The notes under the pieces were generated by a model. It saw only the letters and a list, made by a program, of their open reading frames with translations, was not told where the DNA came from and did not search any database. From the NCBI RefSeq assembly GCF_030373545.1, contig NZ_JAUDCO010000003.1:186001-250000 (forward strand): a stretch of DNA of 64,000 bases, read 5' to 3'. Each line of letters starts with the position of its first letter. Position 1 is the stretch's first letter. Shown here piece after piece: positions 38,205-46,320 of the stretch. The DNA comes from Collinsella tanakaei. GTDB lineage: Bacteria; Actinomycetota; Coriobacteriia; Coriobacteriales; Coriobacteriaceae. The translations under genes and the position numbers were made by a program.

Positions 38205-39188
38205 CTAGCGAAGAGCGTTGGTCCAAGCGGTCTTCCCGGACGCATCGGTGCATTCGAGCCGGACATACGACTCGCATCCGGACAGCTTGAACTCGGCGTG
38301 CTCGATTGCATCCCCGGCCGGCGCGATCACGGTGCGGTTGCCGCCGATGGGACCGCCCGCCACCATGGTCACGCGTTCGCACGGACTGCAATCGACCCAC
38401 AGGACGCCCTCGCGAACGCCAAATCCCTCAATCGCGGGACCGCTGGACGAATAGTACTCCCCCGCCATCAGAGCGCGGACGATCGCATCGCGGGTAAGCG
38501 ATTCGGCGCACACGACGACCCATCCTCCGAACACGTCATCGAAGTCAACAACATGGTGACTATCGTCGGATGCGATACCGCCCACCGCCACGCCGCGACG
38601 CAGCAGCAGGTCCCAGTACACGGTGTCGGCCCCGTCGCCGCCTTCGTTCACGGTGTCGTAGTTGAACACCTCGATGCCGAAGATGCCGTCAAGGCCCAAG
38701 ACGTCCTCGGGCTCGATCCGGCTCCAGATAGGATGGTTGTACATCACGGCGCAGCCGCGACGCGTCAGCTCGTCGCGCAGCGCACGCGCGACGGACAGCC
38801 CGTCCCATCCGCCATGGCACACGAGGGGCTCCAGGCGCTCCATGTGCTCAAAACGCGCTGGCGCAGCCGCGATCATCTCGTCGGTTCCCAGGATGCCATG
38901 CATGTGATGGCAGCGCATCCGGGCGCGCCGGTCGCACGAGTCATCCGCAAACAGATACGCCGACGCCTCAATGCCGGGCAGCACGATGAAATCCTCGCTG
39001 TCGAACTCCCCCGAAAGGTCCGTGAACACGTCGTGCTCGGACAGGCACAGGAACTGATAGCCGTGCGCCCGAAAATCGGCAACCACCTCGGCAGGCGTCA
39101 GACGTCCATCCGAATTGGTGGAGTGCGCATGCAGGTTGCCCTTATAGCGGCCCGTGCCCTGAGGCAGGCCGATCTGGTCGTCGATCAT
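38205..39188 (-). CDS. PHP-domain phosphoesterase
   Basis: A 327-aa protein with a PHP domain of the PolX/YciV-like class: NLHAHSTNSDGRLTP, FLCLSEHDVFTD, LPGIEAS, VMYNHPIWSR and IASDDSHH supply the metal ligands. The C-terminal 80 residues (SGPAIEGFGV onward) look like a small beta domain often fused to PHP phosphoesterases. No signal peptide. The GAGGAGC ribosome site supports the ATG at 39188. It lies 76 bp after the ABC ATPase gene, separated by a hairpin, so it is likely the fifth gene of the importer operon and processes the imported compound. Confidence 0.85.
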   Translation of the reverse strand: MIDDQIGLPQGTGRYKGNLHAHSTNSDGRLTPAEVVADFRAHGYQFLCLSEHDVFTDLSGEFDSEDFIVLPGIEASAYLFADDSCDRRARMRCHHMHGILGTDEMIAAAPARFEHMERLEPLVCHGGWDGLSVARALRDELTRRGCAVMYNHPIWSRIEPEDVLGLDGIFGIEVFNYDTVNEGGDGADTVYWDLLLRRGVAVGGIASDDSHHVVDFDDVFGGWVVVCAESLTRDAIVRALMAGEYYSSSGPAIEGFGVREGVLWVDCSPCERVTMVAGGPIGGNRTVIAPAGDAIEHAEFKLSGCESYVRLECTDASGKTAWTNALR

Positions 39189-39207
39189 AGTTGCTCCTCA
39201 TCGACAA

Positions 39208-39242
39208 GCGCCCGCCCGGACAAAAGCCGTCCCGGCGGGCGC
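39208..39242 (-). other. Intercistronic hairpin between ABC ATPase and PHP genes
   Basis: Nine-bp perfect stem GCGCCCGCC / GGCGGGCGC with a 17-base loop in the 76-bp gap. It may stabilise the upstream mRNA or reduce read-through. Confidence 0.55.
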
Positions 39243-39264
39243 GAAGGATACGGTCGTCTGCCGG

Positions 39265-40308
39265 CTACGCAGCCGTCCGTGCGCCGACAGCCTCCATGGG
39301 GATGCGCAGGCAGTCGTGCTTGGGAAGCGCGACGAAAACGCGGTCGCCGTCGTCGAACAGATGGAAGCTGCGGAACAGCGTGTCGACGCGGAACTCCACG
39401 CCCGACGCGTCAAGCGTGTAGCGCAAGACGTTGCCGCGAGGCACGTTGCGCACCACCGTCGCCTCGACGACGTAAGCCGCGTCGTCGACCAGCGGCTCGG
39501 CGGAAACGGCGATGGTCTCAGGGCGAATCGCCACCATGTGCCCGTCGTCGACCGTATCGCCCGTGAGCGCGCGGAACTCATCGGCGGTCAGGAGGTTGTA
39601 GCTGCCGATGAAGCTCGCCGCGAACTCCGAGACGGGATTCGTGTAGACCTGCACCGGGCTGCCCGCCTGCTCGATGCGACCGGCGTGGAACAGCTGAATC
39701 ACATCGGACATGACCATGGCCTCGTCCTGATCGTGGGTGACGAAGATCGTCGTCAGTCCCAGCTCCTGCTGGATCTCGCGGATACGGCTCTGCAGGGCGC
39801 GGCGCAGCTTGGCGTCGATGGCCGACAGCGGCTCGTCGAGCAGCAGGACATCGGGCTCGGTCACGATCGAGCGCGCGAGGGCAGCGCGCTGCTGCTGGCC
39901 GCCGGACAGGTTCGCCGGATAGGAGCGCTCCTTGCCGGTGAGCTCGACCATCGCGATGGCATCGGCGACCTTCTTCTCGATGACGTCGGGCGCCACCTTT
40001 TTCATCTTGAGGCCGAAGGCGATGTTTTGCTCCACCGTCATGTTGGGAAACAGGCTGTACTGCTGGAAGACCATGCCGATGTTGCGCTTGGACGCCGGCA
40101 CGTCGGTGATGTCGCGACCGTTGAGGATGATCTTGCCCTCGCTGACCTGCTCCAGACCGGACAGGCAGCGCAGCAGCGTGGATTTGCCGCATCCCGAGGG
40201 GCCGAGCAGCGTCACCAGATCGCCCTGCTCGATACCGAAATCGATATGGTCGAGGACGGTGTTGTCGCCGAAGCGCTTCACCACGTTTTTGAACTCGATG
40301 TAGGACAT
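39265..40308 (-). CDS. ABC importer ATPase (PotA/FbpC-like)
   Basis: A 347-aa ATPase of the spermidine/iron/phosphonate importer class. Walker A LLGPSGCGKSTLL, Q-loop MVFQQYSLFPNMTV, signature LSGGQQQRAALARS, Walker B DVLLLDEPLSAID, and the switch His in FVTHDQDEA. Residues 240-347 form the TOBE regulatory domain. The downstream end is Ala-rich. It lies 4 bp after the second permease gene. The substrate is not defined by the ATPase. Confidence 0.93.
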   Translation of the reverse strand: MSYIEFKNVVKRFGDNTVLDHIDFGIEQGDLVTLLGPSGCGKSTLLRCLSGLEQVSEGKIILNGRDITDVPASKRNIGMVFQQYSLFPNMTVEQNIAFGLKMKKVAPDVIEKKVADAIAMVELTGKERSYPANLSGGQQQRAALARSIVTEPDVLLLDEPLSAIDAKLRRALQSRIREIQQELGLTTIFVTHDQDEAMVMSDVIQLFHAGRIEQAGSPVQVYTNPVSEFAASFIGSYNLLTADEFRALTGDTVDDGHMVAIRPETIAVSAEPLVDDAAYVVEATVVRNVPRGNVLRYTLDASGVEFRVDTLFRSFHLFDDGDRVFVALPKHDCLRIPMEAVGARTAA

Positions 40309-40312
40309 CGCA

Positions 40313-41137
40313 TTACTCCTTCTCGGTTTTCCGTGCGCTGCTCTGCAGCTTGAGGACCAAGGCGGTCACCGCACCCACCACCAGGAAGATGATGACGACG
40401 ATGGCGCTCGAAAGACCGCTCGATTTATCCATATTGGCCTGCAGGAACACCTGGATGTTCTGATAGTTGGTGCCCGCGATGTTGTTGGCGAGCACGAAGT
40501 CGCCGAAGACGATGCTTTGGGCAAGCAGACTCGAGACGAGGATGCCCGAGACGATATTGGGCAGGACCACCTGCACGTAGGCGCGAAAGCGGCTGCATCC
40601 GAGCATCTCGGCCGCCTGGATGAGCATCTCGGCGTCGATGGCGTTGAGCGCGTTGCGGATACCCTGGTAGATATAGGGCAGCACGAGGATGGTGTAAGCG
40701 CCGAACAGCATCACCATGCGGTTGGACAGGACGGTTCCCGTCCCCGTGTACAGGGAGATGATGCCGATGGACAAGATCACGCCCTGCAGCGCGTAGGGGA
40801 TCATGCACACGAACTGCATGACGTTGCCGAGCTTGCGATTGATCGCGACGACCACGTACATCGCAAGCAGCAGCAACGCAATCGTGATGACGACGCTCAC
40901 CAAGCACAGCACGAGCGTGCGGCCGATGGAAGCCCAAAAGGTCGCGTTGCTGAACAGCTCGATGTAGTTGCGAAGGGTGAATCCCGAAGGAAGGATGTCG
41001 GTCCACTCCACAAACAGCGAGTAGATAAACGTGACGGCAAACGGAACCAGCAGATACAGGCCCACGACGGCAAGGAAGATCTTGGCGCCAAGCGAAGTCT
41101 TCTTGCCGCGCGGCGCGCTTTTGGAATGGGCACTCAT
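40313..41137 (-). CDS. ABC importer permease (PotC-like)
   Basis: A 274-aa inner-membrane subunit with six helices and the cytoplasmic EAA loop IQAAEMLGCSRFRAYVQVVLPNI that docks the ATPase. N-terminal 20 residues are basic and cytoplasmic. Its ATG overlaps the stop of the upstream permease gene as ATGA, so the two permeases are translationally coupled. Confidence 0.92.
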   Translation of the reverse strand: MSAHSKSAPRGKKTSLGAKIFLAVVGLYLLVPFAVTFIYSLFVEWTDILPSGFTLRNYIELFSNATFWASIGRTLVLCLVSVVITIALLLLAMYVVVAINRKLGNVMQFVCMIPYALQGVILSIGIISLYTGTGTVLSNRMVMLFGAYTILVLPYIYQGIRNALNAIDAEMLIQAAEMLGCSRFRAYVQVVLPNIVSGILVSSLLAQSIVFGDFVLANNIAGTNYQNIQVFLQANMDKSSGLSSAIVVIIFLVVGAVTALVLKLQSSARKTEKE

Positions 41138-42024
41138 ACGATCTCACGACCTTTCGCGGCGCGCTTGGTGAAGTGGTTGTTGATGAGCGTGCATGCGACC
41201 ATGAGCAGGATGAGCACGACGGCAAGGGCGCTGCCCGTCGCGGCATCCACCTGAACGTCACCTTTGAACTTCGAGGTGATCTGCAGGGGCAGCAGGGCGA
41301 AGTTGTTCATGACGAGCGCGTAGGCGGTCGCATAGGCGGCGAGCGCGTTTGAGAACAGCACGGACAGCGTGCCCAGGATGGAGGGCATGAGGTTCGGGAT
41401 GACGATCTTGAACCAGTAATCGATCGGCGTCGCCTTGAGGATGATCGCCGCCTCGCGCCACTCCTTGCGGATGCCGGAAAACGCAGGCAGAAGCAGCAGG
41501 GTCGCCAACGGGATCTGGAAGTAGATATACAGGATCACAAGGCCCTGGCTGCCATACAGATCGAAGTCCGCCAGAAAGGGAATGCCCCAGGTGCGCCCCA
41601 TGATGGTAAGCACGCCGGAGTTGCCCATGAGCACCATGAAGGCGAAGGCGAGCGGCACGCCGGAGAAGTTCGACATCATGTTGAGGATGAGCGTGAAGAC
41701 GCCCCGCACGCGCTCGCTCGACTCGTAGGCGAAGCGTGCGGCGAGGAACGCCACCACGATGCCGACGACGGCGGACAGCAGGCTGATCCAGACGCTGTTC
41801 CAAATGGACTGCTGATACAGCGGCGTCGTGAAGATCTTGATGAAGTTCTCGAGACCAGGTGCGCCGGATTCCTTGCCGATCAGGCTGTCGATCAGAATCT
41901 GCGCCAAAGGCAAGAACTCGTAGGCGATGACCACGAGCGCAAACGGGATGAGCGCGGCGTATCCGAGCCACATGCGACGCTTCGTCGCCTTGGCCGGGGA
42001 GCTCGCGGATGAGGATGTCGCCAT
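41134..42024 (-). CDS. ABC importer permease (PotB-like)
   Basis: A 296-aa six-helix permease with an EAA loop (EWREAAIILKATPIDYWFKI, then VIPNL). Long periplasmic loop between helices 1 and 2 (GKESGAPGLENFIKIF). Start at 42024 (MATSSSASSPAKATK) with an ideal AAAGGAGG site; the frame opens six codons earlier. It follows the binding-protein gene by 88 bp that contains a hairpin. Confidence 0.92.
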   Translation of the reverse strand: MATSSSASSPAKATKRRMWLGYAALIPFALVVIAYEFLPLAQILIDSLIGKESGAPGLENFIKIFTTPLYQQSIWNSVWISLLSAVVGIVVAFLAARFAYESSERVRGVFTLILNMMSNFSGVPLAFAFMVLMGNSGVLTIMGRTWGIPFLADFDLYGSQGLVILYIYFQIPLATLLLLPAFSGIRKEWREAAIILKATPIDYWFKIVIPNLMPSILGTLSVLFSNALAAYATAYALVMNNFALLPLQITSKFKGDVQVDAATGSALAVVLILLMVACTLINNHFTKRAAKGREIV

Positions 42025-42050
42025 GTTCGACCTCCTTTGCAAACAAGACG

Positions 42051-42091
42051 CCGTGACGCGGGGCAGCTGGCGCAGCCGCTCCGCGTCACGG
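42051..42091 (-). other. Intercistronic hairpin after the binding-protein gene
   Basis: Eleven-bp perfect stem CCGTGACGCGG / CCGCGTCACGG with a 19-base loop, between the binding-protein stop and the first permease start. Such hairpins usually let the binding protein be made in excess over the permeases. Confidence 0.65.
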
Positions 42092-42112
42092 ACAGGAAGG
42101 GACGTTGGATGA

Positions 42113-43270
42113 TTAGCCGATCATCGGGATGATGTTCTCCTGATACCAGGTGATGAGCTCTGCGCAGACATCGGTCCACTTGTCGTTGTCGACATCCACG
42201 ACGTTGTCGCCGTAGGCGGAATCATCGAGATGGAGGGCCTTGACGTCCTCGGGCAGCTCGACGTCGCGGATCGGCGTCGCGAAGCCGCGGGCAAGGTTGA
42301 TCTGGCCCTCGTCGGACAGGATGTACTCGCGGGCCAGGCACGCGGCAGCCGGATGCGGCGCGTACTTGTTGATGATGGTGCAGTAGCCCGAGCGCACGCT
42401 GGCGTCCTGCGGAATCGTCACCGTGAAGGAGGCGTCCGGATTGTTCTCGAGAATCTGGGCACGATAGTTCATGGTGTTGTAGTCCCAGTGCAGGGCGACT
42501 GCGATCTCGCCGCTCTCGAGGCGCGCGATGGAGGGGTCGCCGGTGTCGAGGCGACCGGCCTCGGCGAGCTGGGTCAAGAAGTCGTAGGCGGGCTGCATAT
42601 CGTCGATGCCTCCGCCCAGCGCATACGCGGCAGCGAGTACGGCGTACTGCGAGGAGGCGCCGGCGACGACGTCGCCGATGGTCACCTTGTAGTCGCCATC
42701 GAGGATATCCTGGTAGCTCGTGGGCGCGTTGGGAACCTGCTCGTCGTTGGCGATGAAGGACATGGTGCCGTAGTAGCCGACCACCCAGTCGCCGTCATCG
42801 TCCTTCGCCCAATCGGGGATCTCATCCCAGTAGCTGGTCTTGTACTTGAGGGTGACACCCTCCTCCTCGGCGGTCGGGCCCCACTGCTGGCCCACATCGC
42901 CGATGTCCTTGGTGCCGTCAGTTCCCTCCTGCTTGAACATGGCGATCTCCTCGGCGGAGGACATGTCCTGGTCGGTATGGGCGATGCCGTACTCGGCCTC
43001 GAGGTCCTCCCAGGTCTCGACCCAGTTTGCCCAGGTGTCGGGCATGCCGACGGAATTGACCTCGCCCTCCTCCTGCGCCTGCGCGATGATCTCGTCGAGC
43101 GACATGCTGTTGTAGTCGACTTCCTCGACGGGCTCGCCGCCCTCGCTGCAGCCGGTCAGGCCGATGCTCGCCGTGGCGGCAAGCCCGGCGGCACCCGCCA
43201 GCATCGCAAAGAACTGCCTACGGGACATGCCGCGCTCGATCGCCGCACGAACAACCATGTTCCTATCCAT
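42113..43270 (-). CDS. ABC importer substrate-binding lipoprotein, Tat-type signal
   Basis: A 385-aa extracellular solute-binding protein of the PotD/AfuA-like class. The N-terminus has a twin-arginine motif MSRRQFFAML (residues 14-23), a hydrophobic stretch, and the lipobox GLTGC with Cys about residue 40. Export as a folded Tat lipoprotein is therefore likely. The mature part is acidic and shows the two-lobed family pattern (VVGYYGTMSFIANDEQVP). The ligand cannot be read from sequence; spermidine, iron chelates, phosphonates and phosphodiesters are all bound by relatives. First gene of the operon, preceded by a promoter and a LacI-type palindrome. Confidence 0.9.
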   Translation of the reverse strand: MDRNMVVRAAIERGMSRRQFFAMLAGAAGLAATASIGLTGCSEGGEPVEEVDYNSMSLDEIIAQAQEEGEVNSVGMPDTWANWVETWEDLEAEYGIAHTDQDMSSAEEIAMFKQEGTDGTKDIGDVGQQWGPTAEEEGVTLKYKTSYWDEIPDWAKDDDGDWVVGYYGTMSFIANDEQVPNAPTSYQDILDGDYKVTIGDVVAGASSQYAVLAAAYALGGGIDDMQPAYDFLTQLAEAGRLDTGDPSIARLESGEIAVALHWDYNTMNYRAQILENNPDASFTVTIPQDASVRSGYCTIINKYAPHPAAACLAREYILSDEGQINLARGFATPIRDVELPEDVKALHLDDSAYGDNVVDVDNDKWTDVCAELITWYQENIIPMIG

Positions 43271-43392
43271 GGATGCTCTCCAATCTCCTCTTCGTGGAAA
43301 ACCGTTTGCGCAGCGGATTATTCCAACAGCTTCGATGGAGTTTTCCGAGCTAGACGTCGTACTCGAAATCCGCCGCGCGCAAAACCTCGGTC

Positions 43393-43398
43393 ACTATA
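43393..43398 (-). promoter_or_regulatory. -10 box of the ABC importer operon
   Basis: TATAGT on the minus strand, 123 bp before the binding-protein start. No -35 consensus 17 bases upstream. The long leader has no recognised riboswitch. Confidence 0.45.
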
Positions 43399-43460
43399 GC
43401 GAGCCGGCAGCGCGTGCGGGCGCATGGGACGCCATCCTTTGCACGGGCCTGACAGGTTTT

Positions 43461-43474
43461 GCGTAAGCGCTTAC
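43461..43474 (-). promoter_or_regulatory. LacI/CcpA-type operator palindrome
   Basis: GTAAGCGCTTAC (43463-43474) is a perfect palindrome with the central CG flanked as in LacI-family and cre sites; the minus strand reads TGTAAGCGCTTACGC. It lies about 65 bp upstream of the -10 box. No LacI-type gene is in the window. Confidence 0.6.
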
Positions 43475-43550
43475 ATCCTCTCAGCGTCTCTTGATAAACC
43501 CGGTACGATGCACTTACGAAAACGCCCTCGGTGCGCGGCGGAGCGGCATG

Positions 43551-43589
43551 AAAAAACGGCTCCCGCATCACTCGGATGCAGGAGCCGTT
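43551..43589 (-). terminator. Intrinsic terminator of the Bax-inhibitor-like gene
   Basis: A 15-bp stem (arms 43555-43569 and 43575-43589, one wobble) followed by six T residues on the minus strand, 53 bp after the stop. Confidence 0.92.
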
Positions 43590-43641
43590 CCGCATACTCG
43601 CTTATGTATCGGCAAGGACGGCCGTCCTCGCCGCAACCAGC

Positions 43642-44331
43642 CTAGCGGTTATCGCTCACGATGCGCAGCAGACGGATGAACACGTTCACGATGTCCAAAA
43701 ACAGGTTGCACGCCATGAAGACGGCATTGGGAACGGTGGGCGCCATCGTGGCTGCCGTGTGCATGTCGTAGCCGATGAAGCCGCAGAACACGACCACGAC
43801 CGCGATGTCCAGCCAAGTCTGGTCCACGCCCATGAGCAGCATGATGAACTGCACGACGATGAGCGCGAGCAGGCTCACGCTCAAGACGCCCGCGATGCGC
43901 TGGAACACGTGCGGGAACGCAAGGCCGAGCGCGCCGAACACGGCGGTGATGCCCGCTGTCGCGATGAAGGCGGTGTTGATGGTCGGCAGGTCGTATGCCA
44001 TGACCGTCATGGAGAGCATGAGGCCGAAGGTGCAGATGAACAGCGCAAAGCCCGCCAGCGAGCGCGCGACGGACTGGCGCTTGACCGCGCTGCTCATGAG
44101 CAGGATGCCCGCGATGGTGCCGGCAAACGAGCCGATCAGGTACAGCAGGCTGTTGCGCGCCACCCACATCATGAAGGCGGGCGTGGAGACGATGTTGACG
44201 CCCAGGCTCATCACGCAGAAGCCGCCGAAGATGAGGCCGGCGATGATGAGGTTGTAGGCGCGCGGGCTGATGGGGCGGGCGGAGCGCTCCTCTGCCCTGA
44301 TCGGAGAGACATCTCGCTGGATCTCGTTCAT
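43642..44331 (-). CDS. Bax inhibitor-1/YccA family membrane protein
   Basis: A 229-aa protein with seven membrane segments and the family C-terminal pattern VVVFCGFIGYDMHTA followed by NLFLDIVNVFIRLLRIV. Relatives such as YetJ leak Ca2+ and YccA modulates the FtsH protease; which applies here is unknown. The N-terminal 25 residues are charged and cytoplasmic. The ATG at 44331 has AAAGGAT upstream. Single-gene unit ended by a strong terminator. Confidence 0.92.
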   Translation of the reverse strand: MNEIQRDVSPIRAEERSARPISPRAYNLIIAGLIFGGFCVMSLGVNIVSTPAFMMWVARNSLLYLIGSFAGTIAGILLMSSAVKRQSVARSLAGFALFICTFGLMLSMTVMAYDLPTINTAFIATAGITAVFGALGLAFPHVFQRIAGVLSVSLLALIVVQFIMLLMGVDQTWLDIAVVVVFCGFIGYDMHTAATMAPTVPNAVFMACNLFLDIVNVFIRLLRIVSDNR

Positions 44332-44454
44332 GGCGATCCTTTCACTCGAAGGTGCTCACATTGTACCCGTGTCCGACGATTCCGCAGTTAGAAAGCGGAA
44401 GAGATTTCCGCATCGGCAACACAGGCGCACAAGGGGGGGCTTGGCCCCGTATGA

Positions 44455-44492
44455 CAAGCGGACCCCGCGCACGATCGCACGGGGTCCGCTTG
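44455..44492 (-). terminator. Hairpin after the rubredoxin gene
   Basis: Perfect 13-bp stem CAAGCGGACCCCG / CGGGGTCCGCTTG with a 12-base loop, 32 bp beyond the rubredoxin stop. No T-run on the minus strand. Confidence 0.6.
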
Positions 44493-44523
44493 ATGCAAGC
44501 GCTATCGGTTCGGTTGGAGTAGG

Positions 44524-44664
44524 TTACTCCTCGACGAGCTCAAACTGATCGGGGCCGACGCCGCAGACGGGGCAGACGTAGTCCTCGGGCAGCTCAGGCG
44601 TGTCGACCTCGACCTCGTAGCCGCACACGACGCACACGAACTTATACTTCTTCTCGTCAGCCAT
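44524..44664 (-). CDS. Rubredoxin-like protein (46 aa)
   Basis: A small iron protein missed by length cut-offs. It reads [20 protein letters not shown] and then [17 protein letters not shown]: two C-x2-C-G loops that hold a single Fe in rubredoxins. It lacks the usual Asp/Gly-rich middle of classical rubredoxin (46 aa against about 52), so it is a short form. GAAAGGATG lies upstream of the ATG. The gene upstream on the same strand, 138 bp away, is a flavin reductase whose end matches the region that precedes a rubredoxin domain in high-molecular-weight rubredoxins. Likely role: electron transfer to an oxygen- or peroxide-reducing partner. Confidence 0.92.
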   Translation of the reverse strand: MADEKKYKFVCVVCGYEVEVDTPELPEDYVCPVCGVGPDQFELVEE

Positions 44665-44699
44665 GATGACATCCTTTCGTAGGCGATGAACATATGGCT

Positions 44700-44705
44700 A
44701 GTATA
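44700..44705 (-). promoter_or_regulatory. -10 box upstream of the rubredoxin gene
   Basis: TATACT on the minus strand, 35 bp before the start, in an AT-rich gap. The best -35 candidate is a weak TTAGAT 15 bases upstream. Confidence 0.45.
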
Positions 44706-44802
44706 TCCAGCTCGCGCGAAATCTAACCGACGATTCCGCCAGCGCAGATTCTTCGCAATTAGGACACATTCTCAATAGTTACAACCGCTCCGCCATCGCG
44801 CG

Positions 44803-45306
44803 CTATCCCTGATAGCTCGATGCCTTCGGCGGGGTCTTGCCCTTGAGCGTCGCGTGGTAGTAGGCATAGGTGAGCGGCTCTTCATCCGAAAGCCGCTGAG
44901 CATCGACCACGTCGCCGATAAACAGCAGGTGGGTACCCGCGTCCACCGTCTCAACCACGCGGCACGCGAACAGCGCGCAGGCGTGCTCGGGCGAATACGG
45001 GCTGCCAACCGCCGAGGTCTCGCAGCCGTATTTCTCGAACTTGTCGAAGTTCGCACTCGTGCGGAACCCGAAGTTGCCGATATAGGGCATGTCCGCCGTC
45101 TTGTCGATCGCGGTCACCGTGAACGCGCCGGCGCGTTCGATCACGCCCGTCGTGACGTTGTCCTTGTGCACGGCGACCATGAGCCGCGGCGGGGTGGCGG
45201 TCACCTGCGTTGCGGTGTTGATGACGCAGCCCGCACGCTGGCCGTCCGCCTCGGCCGAGACGACATACAGCCCGTAGCTCATCGAGAAAAAGGCGGTCAT
45301 ATCCAT
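44803..45306 (-). CDS. Flavin reductase-like FMN-binding protein
   Basis: A 167-aa split-barrel flavoprotein. It starts MDMTAFFSMSYGLYVVSAE and has the FMN-binding INTATQVTATPPRLMVAVHK and NFGFRTSANFDKF segments. The C-terminus KGKTPPKASSYQG is the sequence that joins the flavin domain to rubredoxin in Hrb-type NADH:rubredoxin oxidoreductases. Here it stops, and rubredoxin is a separate downstream gene. Probable role: passing electrons from NAD(P)H to rubredoxin for oxygen defence. AAGGAAGGGATTCCC precedes the ATG at 45306. Confidence 0.9.
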   Translation of the reverse strand: MDMTAFFSMSYGLYVVSAEADGQRAGCVINTATQVTATPPRLMVAVHKDNVTTGVIERAGAFTVTAIDKTADMPYIGNFGFRTSANFDKFEKYGCETSAVGSPYSPEHACALFACRVVETVDAGTHLLFIGDVVDAQRLSDEEPLTYAYYHATLKGKTPPKASSYQG

Positions 45307-45398
45307 GGGAATCCCTTCCTTAAAATGAATACTGCTGCCCTTATACCCGCTTGCTGCCGGCGAAGCGAGGCGCGCGGAATCACAATCTCTACCGAGCT

Positions 45399-46298
45399 TC
45401 AGGGCGCGAGCTTGTCCCGATATGTCGAGAGCGCCTTGAGCGCATCGTCTTCGGAAAGGCCGGTCAGTTGCAGATCGGCGATATAGGCCTCGAAGATCGA
45501 CAGCGCCGTGTCCCCCTCCGCGCTCGCAGGGCCCGGATCCGCTCCCCACGCGAGCAGCTGATCGATGGCGTCTTCCGTCTGCGCAAGACAGGCCGCCTCG
45601 TCCCCGTCATAGGCGTCCCAATACCCCTCGAACGCGCCCGTGCACGCCCACATGAGGGGCGTCCAGCCGGTATCCTCGTCCTGGATGTTGATATCCGCAC
45701 CGCGCTCGATCAGCGCCTGCACGGCGTCGAGCTCGGCGTTGCCCTCCTCGCACACCCACAGCAGCGGGTATTGGGAGCGGTAGGCCTCGCCTGAGATATC
45801 GGTGCGATCGAGCGGTGCATTCACATCGATGGGGTGCCCGAGCCCGTCGAGCTCGTCGAGCAGCGGCCCCACGCATCGCGCGGAGCGGTACTCGAAGGCG
45901 AGCGCAAGCAGGTTCTCGGGCGTGTCGCCCTGCGCGTCGTCGAAGGCAAACGTGGTCGCCGTCAAGCAGCGCGCGAGCTCGTCGGGATTATCGTGCCGCA
46001 CCGCCTCGCACGCATCGTTGTAGTTGGCCGTGGTGTAATCCACCGCAAACGGCACGATAACCTGCGTGAGCGAAAACGCGAGCACGGGAATGCTGACGGC
46101 GTACAGCACGATGGGGATGGCGATGAGCGCGCCGAGCTTCTTGCCCGCGGCGCGCCTGCGGGGCGTGCGCACGGCGAAGACGATCGTCAGGGTGACCGCC
46201 ACGAGAAAGAGCCCGAGGGCGCCCAAGAACGCGATGAGAAACGCAGCGCCCATTGCGAGCAGCGCTCCCAGCAAAACGAGAACCGAGCATCCTCCCAT
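45399..46298 (-). CDS. Membrane-anchored ankyrin-repeat protein
   Basis: A 299-aa protein. Two or three hydrophobic segments fill the first 80 residues, with a basic loop (RTPRRRAAGKK). The C-terminal part holds two or three ankyrin repeats, the clearest being RGADINIQDEDTGWTPLMWA. Function unknown; such repeats bind proteins. It starts 23 bp after smpB, at the ATG at 46298, with AAGGAG 11 bases upstream; a GTG at 46310 is possible. Probably the last gene of the rnr-smpB transcript. Confidence 0.82.
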   Translation of the reverse strand: MGGCSVLVLLGALLAMGAAFLIAFLGALGLFLVAVTLTIVFAVRTPRRRAAGKKLGALIAIPIVLYAVSIPVLAFSLTQVIVPFAVDYTTANYNDACEAVRHDNPDELARCLTATTFAFDDAQGDTPENLLALAFEYRSARCVGPLLDELDGLGHPIDVNAPLDRTDISGEAYRSQYPLLWVCEEGNAELDAVQALIERGADINIQDEDTGWTPLMWACTGAFEGYWDAYDGDEAACLAQTEDAIDQLLAWGADPGPASAEGDTALSIFEAYIADLQLTGLSEDDALKALSTYRDKLAP

Positions 46299-46320
46299 AG
46301 GGCATCGCACTCCTTGGTGT

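Larger units (their letters stand above)
43271..43641. other. 371-bp control region of the ABC-PHP operon
   Basis: Contains on the minus strand a TATAGT -10 box (43398-43393), a 12-bp palindrome at 43463-43474, and at its far end the terminator of the next upstream gene at 43551-43589. AT-richer around 43310-43400. No gene inside. Confidence 0.65.
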
